NCBI RefSeq assembly: GCF_000341085.1
Contig: NZ_ANBA01000011.1
Span: 388,298 to 452,297 of the forward strand
Source of the DNA: Nocardiopsis ganjiahuensis DSM 45031
GTDB taxonomy: Bacteria; Actinomycetota; Actinomycetes; Streptosporangiales; Streptosporangiaceae
Length of the DNA stretch: 64,000 bases
Reading direction: 5' to 3'
Position 1 is the first letter of the stretch; each line of letters starts with the position of its first letter. Positions 50,211-58,637 of the stretch are shown here, in pieces. The position numbers and the translations under genes were made by a program. The notes below the pieces were generated by a model. That model saw only the letters and a program-made list of their open reading frames with translations, was not told the origin of the DNA and searched no databases.

Positions 50211-50928
50211 GCGCCCGTCACCCAGCTCGGGATGACCCGGTGGCCTCTCGTGTCACCGCCCAGCGCCAGGGCCCTGAACTGCATAAAGACGAGAATCCAC
50301 AGGCCAGGGTGCTGGTCGCCGCCACAGAACGTCTGTCACCTGCCTGCGCCCGCACCTCGACCTCAGCGAAGCGGACCAAGTGCTGGGACTGGAAGGTGAC
50401 CAGGACCTCTCCTTCGGGTCGCTTGGCAGCGCTCGGGGAGATCTCCAGAGGGATCGGGGCAGGGCCTCCCCGACCATCAAGGACAGCGAAGAAGGGTGAT
50501 CGCCTTGGCGAGAGATCTTGCAGGGCAGGTAGCAGTGCCGTTGCGCACTCGTTCTCCCGAAAGGTGACGTGCAGCTGAGCAGGTCGACTGCCGTACTGAT
50601 CCATCTTCTTGCTGACCTGGCGTTGGAGCTCCTCTACCGGTCACCTCGCTTCTCGGCGAGAAGCGCGTTGAGGCGCTGGTCGGAGCCAAGGAGGCTACGC
50701 CGGCGCAGAAAGACGTCAAGGGCGATCACGAGTGAGCCCGGATCTCCACCTCTGTGGACACCAGGGCCCGCGAACTCTTCGGCATAGGTGAGTCCCGTGA
50801 ACTGACCTCCCGCGCAGAGGTGTCGCGCGTTCGTGCACCCGGGGGCACACGCGAACAGGACTGTATGACGGGAGCCGGGTGCGTCATGCGGGGCTCTGTG
50901 CACCCGCTGGTGCACTCGGAACGCGAAA
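50211..50928. other. No confident gene; likely decayed element DNA
   Basis: About 720 bp in which all reading frames are short and of low quality. A minus frame (50218-50604) has a plausible first 90 residues (QLHVTFRENECATALLPALQ at the start), but its remainder is not protein-like. I regard the stretch as degenerate. Confidence 0.4.
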
Positions 50929-50971
50929 ACGGCCCCTGGTGCGCGAAAGATCTTCGCAGCTCAGGGGCCGT
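50929..50971 (-). terminator. Terminator belonging to the tRNA-Gly remnant
   Basis: ACGGCCCCTG (50929-50938) pairs with CAGGGGCCGT (50962-50971). On the minus strand the stem is followed by TTTTCG. It sits directly after the 3' end of the tRNA-Gly fragment, as tRNA terminators do. Confidence 0.65.
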
Positions 50972-50980
50972 CTTTCGAAC

Positions 50981-51025
50981 GGAGCGGATGACGGGAATCG
51001 AACCCGCGTTATCAGCTTGGGAAGC
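50981..51025 (-). pseudogene. 3' half of a tRNA-Gly(CCC)-like gene
   Basis: On the minus strand the sequence reads CTTCCCAAG (anticodon loop), then a variable region, GGGTTCGATTCCC (T arm) and CATCCGCT (acceptor 3' strand). The 5' half is not found upstream; the fragment joins the broken integrase instead. It is probably an attachment-site remnant of an element that used tRNA-Gly. Confidence 0.65.
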
Positions 51026-51044
51026 CGAGAACGCTCCGAGCGGC

Positions 51045-51300
51045 TGACCTCGCACTTCGTCTACCTCCGCTGGAACGAGGCCGCCGCGCTGCGGGCATGG
51101 GACTCACTCCGCACAAGCTCCGGCACACAGCCGCGTCACTCGCCATCGCCGCCGGGGCGGACGTGAAGGTCGTGCAGGCGATGCTCGGGCACGCGACCGC
51201 CACGATGACCCTCGACCGGTACGGGCACCTGTTCCCGGACCGCCTGGACGAGGTGGCCGAAGCGATGGACGCCGCCCGGTCACGGGTGCTCGCCGCCTGA
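51045..51300 (+). pseudogene. Tyrosine recombinase (phage integrase) remnant
   Basis: One frame holds FVYLRWNEAAALRA, resembling the box I motif (GLRWGEAAAL with the catalytic Arg). Directly after it, in another frame, follows GLTPHKLRHTAASLAIAAGA, VVQAMLGHATATMTLDRYGH and LFPDRLDEVAEAM, i.e. box II with the His-x2-Arg and the catalytic Tyr. The roughly 130-150 residues normally between the boxes are missing and the frame is shifted, so the gene is dead. It ends 29 bp before the right att-like repeat, the usual place for an integrase gene. Confidence 0.8.
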
Positions 51301-51328
51301 CACCGATACCGAGGACGGCCCCGGGCCG

Positions 51329-51480
51329 ACCCCGGGCATCTGCACTGAATGTGCATCGCGGCCTGTAAGAGGCCTCTCCGACCCATGGCACAAAAGAAGC
51401 CGCCCGAGCTGTTCTCACAGTTCGGGCGGCTTCTCCACTGTCTCAAGGTGGTGCACTCGGGAGGACTCGAACCCCCAACC
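51329..51480. repeat. att-like duplication (right copy)
   Basis: Right partner of the repeat at 49363-49569. It spans from ACCCCGGGCATCTGCACT to the T arm of the tRNA-Arg gene and includes the tRNA's terminator. Confidence 0.7.
51392..51433 (-). terminator. Terminator of the tRNA-Arg gene
   Basis: GAAGCCGCCCGA and its complement form the base of a long stem (51396-51433) with a short inner CTG/CAG stem. On the minus strand it is followed by TTTTG, a classical intrinsic terminator 16 bp past the tRNA CCA. Confidence 0.8.
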
Positions 51481-51524
51481 TTCTGATCCGTAGTCAGATG
51501 CTCTATCCATTGAGCTACGAGTGC
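51449..51524 (-). tRNA. tRNA-Arg(ACG), CCA encoded
   Basis: The minus strand from 51524 reads GCACTCG (acceptor), a D arm with GTAGCTCAATGGATAGAGC, an anticodon arm CTGACTACGGATCAG with anticodon ACG, and the T arm GGGGGTTCGAGTCCTCC. The acceptor closes with CGAGTGCA, and CCA follows in the DNA (51451-51449). All stems pair. The 3' half is duplicated at 49534-49569. Confidence 0.95.
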
Positions 51525-51673
51525 AGGTCTTCAGTTGTGTGTCGCCCGGGTGAGCCGTGCTCTCCCTTGCGACGTCTCCGACTCTATCACGGTGCTGGAG
51601 TGCCTTCGCGCCATTTGTGGGTGTGACGCGGGCCATGCGGACGCCGCCGGTCTCCCGGCGGCGTCCGGGCAGA

Positions 51674-52924
51674 TCAGCCGGCTTCTTCGAGGGAGGCCGC
51701 CCACAGCTCGAGGGCGGTGTCGATCTGGTCGGCGTCGACCACGAGGGCCGGGATGAAGCGGACGACGTTGCCCGCGGGGCCGCAGGTCAGCAGCAGGAGC
51801 CCGTTCTGCGCGGCGGCCTGCTGGGCGCGCTGGGCGGCTGCGGCGTCGGGGCTGCCGTCCGGGGTCACGAACTCGTTGGCCTGCATCAGGCCGCGGCCGC
51901 GGACGTCACCGATGGCGGGGTTGGCCTCCGCGACCTTGGCGAGGCCCTGATGCAGGCGCTCCCCCTGGCGGGCGGCGTTCTCCACGAGCCCTTCTTCCTG
52001 GATGACGTCCAGGGTGGCGAGGGCGGCGGCACAGGACACGGCGTTGCCGCCGTAGGTGCCGCCCTGGGAGCCCGGCCAGGCCTTGTCCATGATCGCGGCG
52101 GGCGCGGCGATGGCGGAGAGCGGGAAGCCGCTGGCCAGGCCCTTGGCGGTGATGACGATGTCGGGGCGGATCCCCGAGGGCTCGTGGCCCCAGAAGGTGC
52201 CGGTACGGCCGAAGCCGGTCTGGACCTCGTCGGCGACCAGCAGGAACCCGTGCTGGTCGGCGCGCTCGCGCAGGCCCTGGAGGAACGCCGCGGGGACGGG
52301 CACGTAGCCGCCCTCACCGAGGACCGGTTCGATGAACACGGCGGCGGTGTCCTTCGGGGAGGTCACCGTGGCGAACTGGTAGTCCAGCTCGCGCAGCGCG
52401 TAGGCGACGGCCTCCTCCTCGGTCATGCCGAGCCGGTAGGCGTACGGGAAGGGCGAGACCACGACCCCGGGGACGAGCGGGCCGATGCCGGCGCGGATCT
52501 TCACCCCGGAGGTGGTCAGGGAGGCCGCTCCCATGGTGCGCCCGTGGAAGGAGCCCTGGAAGACCACGGCGTTCTGCCGGCCGGTGGCCTGGCGGGCCAG
52601 ACGCAGTGCGGCCTCCACGGCCTCGCTGCCGGAGTTCACGTAGAACAGCCGGTCGACACCGGAGGGAAGGACCTCGCCGAGCCGCTCGGTGAGTCGCAGC
52701 AGGGGCTTGTGCATCACGGTGGTGTACTGGCCGTGGATCAGCGTCGCGACCTGCTCCTGGGCGGCGGCGACCACCTTCGGGTGGCAGTGCCCGGTGCTGG
52801 TGACACCGATCCCTGCCGTGAAGTCCAGGAAGCGCCGGTCGTCCTCGTCGTAGATGTAGACACCCTCGCCTCGTGCGGCGAGGACCGGGGTCGCCTGCTT
52901 GAGGGCCGGGGAGAGCTCCGCCAT
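51674..52924 (-). CDS. gabT: Class III aminotransferase, 4-aminobutyrate-type
   Basis: The 416-aa PLP enzyme moves the amino group of an omega-amino acid such as GABA to 2-oxoglutarate. Motifs: LDFTAGIGVTSTGHCHP, YVNSGSEAVEAALRLAR, SFHGRTMGAASLT, EPVLGEGGYVPVP, VADEVQTGFGRTG with the cofactor Asp, and ITAKGLASGFPL with the PLP Lys. ATG 52924 is divergent from an aldehyde dehydrogenase across 159 bp that contain a GntR-type operator. Related omega-aminotransferases (beta-alanine, putrescine) are possible. Confidence 0.88.
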   Translation of the reverse strand: MAELSPALKQATPVLAARGEGVYIYDEDDRRFLDFTAGIGVTSTGHCHPKVVAAAQEQVATLIHGQYTTVMHKPLLRLTERLGEVLPSGVDRLFYVNSGSEAVEAALRLARQATGRQNAVVFQGSFHGRTMGAASLTTSGVKIRAGIGPLVPGVVVSPFPYAYRLGMTEEEAVAYALRELDYQFATVTSPKDTAAVFIEPVLGEGGYVPVPAAFLQGLRERADQHGFLLVADEVQTGFGRTGTFWGHEPSGIRPDIVITAKGLASGFPLSAIAAPAAIMDKAWPGSQGGTYGGNAVSCAAALATLDVIQEEGLVENAARQGERLHQGLAKVAEANPAIGDVRGRGLMQANEFVTPDGSPDAAAAQRAQQAAAQNGLLLLTCGPAGNVVRFIPALVVDADQIDTALELWAASLEEAG

Positions 52925-52960
52925 GCGATGGCCTCAATTCCTTGTATCGGGTTCCGTAGG

Positions 52961-52972
52961 ATTGTTGACAAT
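52961..52972. promoter_or_regulatory. GntR-type operator between gabT and gabD
   Basis: ATTGTTGACAAT, an almost perfect palindrome, lies 36 bp upstream of gabT. The same motif occurs at 60163 and 60295 beside the GntR-linked catabolic operons. Confidence 0.65.
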
Positions 52973-53083
52973 CGACGCTGCTATGGAAACATCCGGGGCG
53001 TGGCGGTGTCCAGCGGGCGCACGTCGGGCAGTTCTGACCACAGGCCGCCCATACCGGGGCGGCCCGTCGACCAAGGAGAGAAC

Positions 53084-54550
53084 ATGTCGGATCAGGAAGC
53101 ACGGGTCGTCGCGCAGGTGGACAAGAGGCTCTTCCTGGGAGGGAAGTGGCGGGACGCCTCCTCCGGCGCCACCTTCGAGGTCGAGGACCCCTCCACCCGC
53201 AAGGTGCTGTGCGACGTCGCGGACGCGGGCAAGGAGGACGCCCTGGAGGCCCTGGAGGCGGCCGTGCGGGCCCAGCCGGAGTGGGCGAAGGTCGCGCCCC
53301 GCGAGCGCAGCCAGATCCTCTACAAGGCCTTCCAGCTGCTCATGGAGCGCCAGGAGGAGCTGGCGGTCCTCATGACCCTCGAGATGGGGAAGCCGCTCGC
53401 CGAGGCCAAGGGGGAGATCGCCTACGCGGCCGAGTTCTTCCGCTGGTTCGCCGAGGAGGCCGTGCGGATCGACGGCGGTTTCGCCACCTCGCCCGACGGC
53501 AAGTCGCGGTTCCTCGTCATGCGCCAGCCGGTCGGCCCGTGCATGCTCATCACCCCCTGGAACTTCCCCATGGCGATGGGCACCCGCAAGATCGGTCCGG
53601 CCATCGCCTCCGGGTGCACGATGATCCTCAAGCCCGCCCACCAGACCCCCCTGTCCGCGCTGGCGCTGGCCGGGATCCTCACCGAGGCCGGGCTCCCCGA
53701 AGGCGTGCTGAGCGTCCTGCCCACCACCGACCCCGGCGGGATCACCGAGCCCCTCCTCACGGACGGCCGCATCCGCAAGCTGTCCTTCACCGGGTCCACC
53801 GCCGTGGGCAAGAAGCTGCTGGAGCAGAGCGCCCACCAGGTCCTGCGCACGTCCATGGAGCTGGGCGGGAACGCGCCCTTCCTGGTGTTCGACGACGCCG
53901 ACCTGGACGCCGCGGTGGACGGGGCGATGCTCGCCAAGATGCGCAACATCGGCGAGGCCTGCACGGCGGCCAACCGGATCTACGCGCAGTCCGGGATCGC
54001 CGAGGAGTTCTCCCGGCGGCTCAGCGAGCGCATGGGCGCGCTCACGCTGGGCCGGGGCCTGGACGAGACCGCGGACGTGGGCCCGCTGATCGACGAGAAG
54101 GCCCGGGACAAGGTCCAGAGCCTGGTGGACGACGCCGTGGAGCGCGGTGCCCGGGTGCTCGTCGGCGGCGGTCCCGGCGAGGGCCCGGGGCACTTCTACC
54201 AGCCGACCGTGCTCGCCGACGTCCCGTTCGCCGCGGAGCTGTCCAACACCGAGATCTTCGGCCCGGTGGCGCCGGTGCTGACCTTCGAGACCGAGGATGA
54301 AGCGGTCCGGGTCGCCAACGACACGGAGTTCGGGCTGGTCAGCTACCTGTACACCCGGGACCTGAACCGGGCCATGCGGGTCAGCGAGGCCCTGGAGACC
54401 GGCATGGTCGGCCTCAACCAGGGCGTGGTGTCCAACCCGGCGGCGCCGTTCGGCGGGGTCAAGCACTCAGGGCTGGGCCGCGAGGGCGGCCGGGTCGGCA
54501 TCGACGAGTTCCTGGACACGAAGTACGTGGGCATCGGCGGACTCACCTGA
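53084..54550 (+). CDS. gabD: NAD(P)-dependent aldehyde dehydrogenase, succinate-semialdehyde-type
   Basis: The 488-aa enzyme oxidises a semialdehyde, probably the product of the divergent aminotransferase. ATG 53084 follows AAGGAGAG. It shows PVGPCMLITPWNFPMAMGTR (cofactor site), FTGSTAVGKKLL, MELGGNAPFLVF with the catalytic Glu, NIGEACTAANRIY with the catalytic Cys, and the C-terminal PFGGVKHSGLGREGG. Together with GabT it forms a GABA/omega-amino acid breakdown pair under the shared operator at 52961. Confidence 0.88.
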   Translation: MSDQEARVVAQVDKRLFLGGKWRDASSGATFEVEDPSTRKVLCDVADAGKEDALEALEAAVRAQPEWAKVAPRERSQILYKAFQLLMERQEELAVLMTLEMGKPLAEAKGEIAYAAEFFRWFAEEAVRIDGGFATSPDGKSRFLVMRQPVGPCMLITPWNFPMAMGTRKIGPAIASGCTMILKPAHQTPLSALALAGILTEAGLPEGVLSVLPTTDPGGITEPLLTDGRIRKLSFTGSTAVGKKLLEQSAHQVLRTSMELGGNAPFLVFDDADLDAAVDGAMLAKMRNIGEACTAANRIYAQSGIAEEFSRRLSERMGALTLGRGLDETADVGPLIDEKARDKVQSLVDDAVERGARVLVGGGPGEGPGHFYQPTVLADVPFAAELSNTEIFGPVAPVLTFETEDEAVRVANDTEFGLVSYLYTRDLNRAMRVSEALETGMVGLNQGVVSNPAAPFGGVKHSGLGREGGRVGIDEFLDTKYVGIGGLT

Positions 54551-54933
54551 CCGAACCCGCCTGTTCCCCTCTGTTCGCAAAATCGTGAAACGGCGCCGCG
54601 GAAAGGGCGTCACGAAATACGCGACGCAAAATCGGGAAAGGCGGATTTCGAACACGGAAAGGGCACCCCCGGCGCCTGGGGCGCGAGGAGGGGCACGGCC
54701 CCGGGAAGGAGCCCGCGGCAGCCCGCCCGGGCCGCGGACCCGTCTTCCTTTCCCGGGGCCGCTGGAGGTGCCTCGGACAGCGGGGGTTCCTCCCGTACCC
54801 CCTGGCCCCTCTGGAGGCGCTCCGTGAGCCCCCGGTTCCACGGGCGCCTCCGCCAACGCGGAGCGGCTTTCACACTGTCCGAGGCCGCGCACCCGATCTC
54901 AGCGAACGGGCGCGCGGTCCTTCGGTGGTCTGT
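54551..54933. other. Intergenic region without recognised feature
   Basis: 383 bp between gabD and the convergent secreted-protein gene. A minus frame (54467-54892) is low-complexity Gly/Pro/Arg and not credible. No strong hairpin found. Confidence 0.4.
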
Positions 54934-55773
54934 CTAGAGCAGACCGCCGGTCAGGTCGGTGTCCGGGACCTCGGCGTCGAGGAGGCCGGTGTCCACGGCG
55001 TCGGTGTCGGGCAGGCCGGACTGGTCGGCGGCACCGTCGAGGACGTCCTCGACGTCCTCGGCGCCCGGCGCCTCGGGCAGGGCGCCGGTGTCGATGTCGG
55101 ACACGTCGGGCAGCTCGGCCAGGTCGGTCACGCCCTCGACGTCAGCCGCGTCGGGGGCCTCGACACGGTCATCGGCCTCGGGCAGGGTGTCGACGGCCTC
55201 CAGGTCGGCGTCGACGCCGTCCAGGACCTGGCCCAACACGGAAGCGGCCTCGGCGGAGACGGCCTCGGCGTCACCGCGGGCCACGACGACGGCGTAGAGC
55301 ACGGGGTAGGTGACGCCCCGGGCGGCGGCGATGTACTCGTCGGTGCTCGGCTCCGGGACGTTCACCTGGGGGAGGGTCTCGTCGACGCCGTCGACCAGGT
55401 CCTGGGCGGAGTCCGCGGCGTCGTTGGCGTCGGGCGCGGTGACCTCGGGGATCTCGACCTCGGGCGCACCGGCCTCGGGAGCCTCGACCTCAGGAGCCTC
55501 GGCCTCGGGCACGGAGACGTCCGGAGCGTTGACGCGGTCGGCGACCCTGTCGACCGTGCCGGGGTTCACGACCTTCTTGACCGTGCCCGGGTTGACGATC
55601 TTGTTGACCGTGCCCGGGTTGACGATCTTGTTGGTGGAACCCGGGGCGGCGACGCGGTCGAGGGTGTCAGCGGAGGCCAGACCGCTGCCGAGGGCGACGA
55701 AGCCGGCGGTGGCCGCGGCGATCAGCAGGGTCCGAGCCGGGGTGCGGGCGCTGTCGAACATGGGTTTCCTCAA
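54934..55773 (-). CDS. Secreted repeat-containing acidic protein
   Basis: The 279-aa product has a signal peptide (TLLIAAATAGFVALGSGLASA, cleavage likely after ASA near residue 35). Three near-identical nine-residue repeats follow: NKIVNPGTV, NKIVNPGTV, KKVVNPGTV (about residues 48-74). Then comes a segment of PEVEAPEAGAPEVEIPEV type and a long acidic Asp/Ala-rich part. No family recognised. Probably exported and possibly cell-wall associated. Either ATG (codon 1 or 5) may be the start. Confidence 0.7.
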   Translation of the reverse strand: MRKPMFDSARTPARTLLIAAATAGFVALGSGLASADTLDRVAAPGSTNKIVNPGTVNKIVNPGTVKKVVNPGTVDRVADRVNAPDVSVPEAEAPEVEAPEAGAPEVEIPEVTAPDANDAADSAQDLVDGVDETLPQVNVPEPSTDEYIAAARGVTYPVLYAVVVARGDAEAVSAEAASVLGQVLDGVDADLEAVDTLPEADDRVEAPDAADVEGVTDLAELPDVSDIDTGALPEAPGAEDVEDVLDGAADQSGLPDTDAVDTGLLDAEVPDTDLTGGLL

Positions 55774-56062
55774 AGTCTGTGTTCGGTCGTTCTCGTGTGT
55801 GGCCCGGCCGGGGGTCCGCGCAGGGGACGACGGTGCCAGGGGACTCCCGGCCGGGGTTCTCAGTCAGTGGTCCGGCGGACCGCGGACTGACGTGAACTCC
55901 GCTGCTGTCGACAAGTACGCCTGCTGGGCAGGCCTTGGAGAGCGGGACTCACGACAGTCCCCAGAGCTTCCTGGCGGTCACTCGCACGCAGGCGAGGAGG
56001 CCGGGGCTGGGCGGGTCGGGCGTGGGCCGGACGTCGCGGCGTGGCGACAGGGAGAGGACCCG

Positions 56063-56857
56063 TTAGTCGGGTGCGAAGGTCGGCTCGTCCGCGGCGGCGC
56101 TGGGGACCGCGTGCAGGAAGTGCCGTGCGGCCTGGTCGAGGCCGGGCGTCGGCGCGGGAATGCCGACGCGGGAGGGGAAGTTCGCGCAGGCGGGGCCAGT
56201 GGCCGTACCGATGTGCGCGGAAGCGGTGGGATCGGCCGGGACGGTCGCCGACGGGGGCGCGTCCTCGGTCGCGGGCGCGGTGGCCCCGGTGTCTGTGCCA
56301 CCGGGTTCGGGGAGGCCGTCCAGCACGTACGGAGTCTCGTGGACGCGCTCGGCGGTGCCGGCCTCCGGTTCGGTTTCCTCGGCCGGATCGGCGGCCGGCT
56401 GAGGACTCCGCCCCTGCCCGGTCCCGGTCTCCGTGTCCTGCCCGGCGTCGGCCGGAGCAGCGGGGGCGGCGGTGCCCTCGATGTGCCCGCCGACCTCGGC
56501 GGCGGTCCCTTCAAGGGTGGTGTCGAAGGCCTCGTGCACCGGTTCCACGGTCTCGGTGACCGGTTCCAGTACCGTTTCGGCCTTCTCCGTCGCCCGCGGG
56601 GCCACAGCCTCGGCGCCCTCGTGCGGGGCTTCGGTGAGCGCGCCGTCGACCCGGCCGGTGGTCTCCACCAGTCCGGTGTCACCGGCCGGGGCAAGGCCCT
56701 CGGACTCCGCGGCCTGCGCTGAGGAGGCTCCGAGGATCCAGAGGGCCGCCAGGGCCCCGCACAGCAGGCCGAGCAGAACCAGGGTGCGCCGGACCGGGAG
56801 TGAGAGCACCACGAGACGCGCGCCGAAGGCGTTCGCGAAGCCGTGGAGTGCAGTCAC
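56063..56857 (-). CDS. Secreted or membrane-anchored Ala/Glu/Pro-rich protein
   Basis: The 264-aa protein has a hydrophobic N-terminal segment (TLVLLGLLCGALAALWILGA) followed by SSAQAAE, consistent with a signal peptide ending near residue 49. The rest is low-complexity, acidic and disordered in appearance (TETVEPVHEAFDTTLEGTAA), with a short conserved-looking end PTPGLDQAARHFLHAVPSAA. Function unknown. The neighbour at 54934 is also a secreted low-complexity protein, so the two may be functionally linked. Confidence 0.6.
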   Translation of the reverse strand: MTALHGFANAFGARLVVLSLPVRRTLVLLGLLCGALAALWILGASSAQAAESEGLAPAGDTGLVETTGRVDGALTEAPHEGAEAVAPRATEKAETVLEPVTETVEPVHEAFDTTLEGTAAEVGGHIEGTAAPAAPADAGQDTETGTGQGRSPQPAADPAEETEPEAGTAERVHETPYVLDGLPEPGGTDTGATAPATEDAPPSATVPADPTASAHIGTATGPACANFPSRVGIPAPTPGLDQAARHFLHAVPSAAADEPTFAPD

Positions 56858-57075
56858 CGGAGGTCCTTGGCAGGGGCTGTCAGGGGTTCGTGCGGCCGGA
56901 TCCGAAATGGCTTTTCCATACCGCCGAAAAGGACGCTAGCACGGAATACCCATCCGCACGCAACCCGTACGACGCAATTTCCCGCAGCGAATTGACCGAC
57001 CGTCCTTTCGGTTTCGGGAGGCCGTCCGGTACCCGGCACCGGAAATGGCCACGGCAGCCCTTGCCGTGACGGCTC

Positions 57076-57765
57076 TCAGGCCTCGGGATCGAGCTCAGGC
57101 GCCGGGGTCCCGGTGCCGAGCCGGGCGACGGTGTCGAGCATGTGCGACTCGATCAGCTCGGCCAGGCGGTCCTCGGCGCCCTCCACGATCGCGTCCAGGA
57201 TGCGCCGGTGCTCGTCCAGGAGCTCCTGGGGTTCGGGGTAGACGTCCTGCATCACGGTCAGGCACATGCGGGTCTCCACCAGCAGTGTCTGGGCCATGCG
57301 CTCCAGCCGCGAGTTGCCCGAGCAGCTGACCAGGGTCCGGTGGAACTCCTGGTCGGCGTCGCTCATCGCGGTCCGGTCGCCGCTGGCCGCGGCCTCGGCC
57401 AGCCGGTCCACCGCGGGGGTGAGGCGGGCCAGGGCCTCGCCGCGGTTGCCGCGCATGACCAGCTCGCAGGCGGTCCGCTCCACCGCGAGGCGGGCCACGT
57501 AGACGTCCCGGACGTCGTCGGGGGTCAGCTCGCGCACGAACAGGCCCCTGTGCCGTTCGCTGCGGAGCAGCCCTTCCTGGACCAGGCGCTGCATGGCCTC
57601 GCGGAGCGGTCCCCTGCTCACACCCAGCTGCCCCGCCAGCTCGGCCTCGCCGAGCTGGTCCCCCGGGGCGAGGGAGCCGTACATGATCGCCGCTCTCAGC
57701 TGATCGGCGATCAGCTCGGCGGTGGACCGCCGAGGAACGGGTCTGAGCTGGCCAGGGGCTGACAT
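57076..57765 (-). CDS. GntR-family (FadR-type) transcriptional regulator
   Basis: The 229-aa regulator has a winged-helix N-terminus (LIADQLRAAIMYGSLAPGDQ, EAELAGQLGVSRGPLREAMQ, LVQEGLLRSERHRGLFVREL) and an all-helical FCD ligand domain with the metal-binding type residues Asp/His (DADQEFHRTLV, LLDEHRRILDAI, LIESHMLDTV). ATG 57765 is taken over the upstream in-frame start at 57816. It is the last gene of an operon starting at 60075, so it is probably autoregulated through the operator at 60163. Confidence 0.9.
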   Translation of the reverse strand: MSAPGQLRPVPRRSTAELIADQLRAAIMYGSLAPGDQLGEAELAGQLGVSRGPLREAMQRLVQEGLLRSERHRGLFVRELTPDDVRDVYVARLAVERTACELVMRGNRGEALARLTPAVDRLAEAAASGDRTAMSDADQEFHRTLVSCSGNSRLERMAQTLLVETRMCLTVMQDVYPEPQELLDEHRRILDAIVEGAEDRLAELIESHMLDTVARLGTGTPAPELDPEA

Positions 57766-57849
57766 GGGGTTCCCTTCGGGACGGAGGCGTGCAGGGCGAT
57801 CAGGGTGACGGGGCAACGGTGACGAACCGGACGCGGGCAGGCCCTGAGG

Positions 57850-58599
57850 TTAACCGGCGGCGAACACACTCCTGACCACGGAGGAGCCGGAACGGAACAG
57901 GGTTCCGGGGCCGGGCCGGGCCTCGTGCCGGCCGGTGAGCCGGATCCCCTCCCAGACGCTCACCTGGTTGGCGGTGAGCACGGTCTTGCCCAGCAGAGCC
58001 TCCATCGGTTCGATGAGGTCGGCGCTGTGCAGGGCGGTGTCGGGGACGAGGACCGCCTCGGCCCTGGGGTGGTCGTTGGAGATGACGAAGTCGAGCGCGT
58101 CGTCGGGGTCGAGGTGGCCCACCTCGGCGGCCGTGGCGATGCCGTGGCTGGCCATGGACACCACGGAGACCCCCGCCTCGGTGAGGAACTCCACGAAGCG
58201 CTGGGCGACGTCGTCCGGGTAGGTCGCGGCGATCGCGACCCGGGTCAGGCGGAGCTGGCTCAGGGCGTGCACGAAGGCGAAGGACGTGCTGGAGCTCGGC
58301 ACTCCGGTCACGTCCCGGACCCCCTGGACCTGGCGCCGGGCGCCCTCCCAGCCGTACACGAAGCTCCCGCTCGTGCAGGCCCACACCGCGGAGTCGACCT
58401 CCATGGCGTTGAGCTCCTGTGCGCCCTTGGCGAGCACCCCCTCGCTGCCGACGTCCAGAAGGGCGTCCACACGGTGGGCGTCCTCGCGCATGAGCGTGTG
58501 CACCACGGGCAGTTCGATCCCCCCGCCGAGTATTCCGGCGAAGGTCTTGTAGTCGTCCTCGGCGCTGTGGCCGGGGTACAGGATTCCGACACGGGTCAT
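57850..58599 (-). CDS. Asp/Glu racemase-superfamily protein (maleate isomerase/arylmalonate decarboxylase-like) A
   Basis: The 249-aa protein begins MTRVGILYPGHSAEDDYKTF. It has VWACTSGSFVYGWEGARRQV, with the first active-site Cys expected in the ACTSGS loop, and SSSTSFAFVHALSQLRLTRVAIAATYPDD. Where the second Cys is normally placed (VLVPDT-ALHSAD) no Cys is seen, so it may work with one catalytic Cys like arylmalonate decarboxylase or not be a racemase. It is 38 bp downstream of a paralogue, in an operon with a DUF3830-like gene and the GntR regulator. Confidence 0.78.
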   Translation of the reverse strand: MTRVGILYPGHSAEDDYKTFAGILGGGIELPVVHTLMREDAHRVDALLDVGSEGVLAKGAQELNAMEVDSAVWACTSGSFVYGWEGARRQVQGVRDVTGVPSSSTSFAFVHALSQLRLTRVAIAATYPDDVAQRFVEFLTEAGVSVVSMASHGIATAAEVGHLDPDDALDFVISNDHPRAEAVLVPDTALHSADLIEPMEALLGKTVLTANQVSVWEGIRLTGRHEARPGPGTLFRSGSSVVRSVFAAG

Positions 58600-58637
58600 G
58601 GTTCTCCTCGAGGCGTGGGCGCCCTCCCGGGCGGTGG

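Noticed and set aside
50879..51166. Plus-strand frame containing DDGNRTRVISLGS
   Set aside because: This string is a known false translation of tRNA 3' sequence; here it comes from the tRNA-Gly fragment at 50981.
54467..54892. Minus-strand frame after gabD
   Set aside because: Low-complexity Pro/Gly/Arg translation, overlaps gabD and has no ribosome site.
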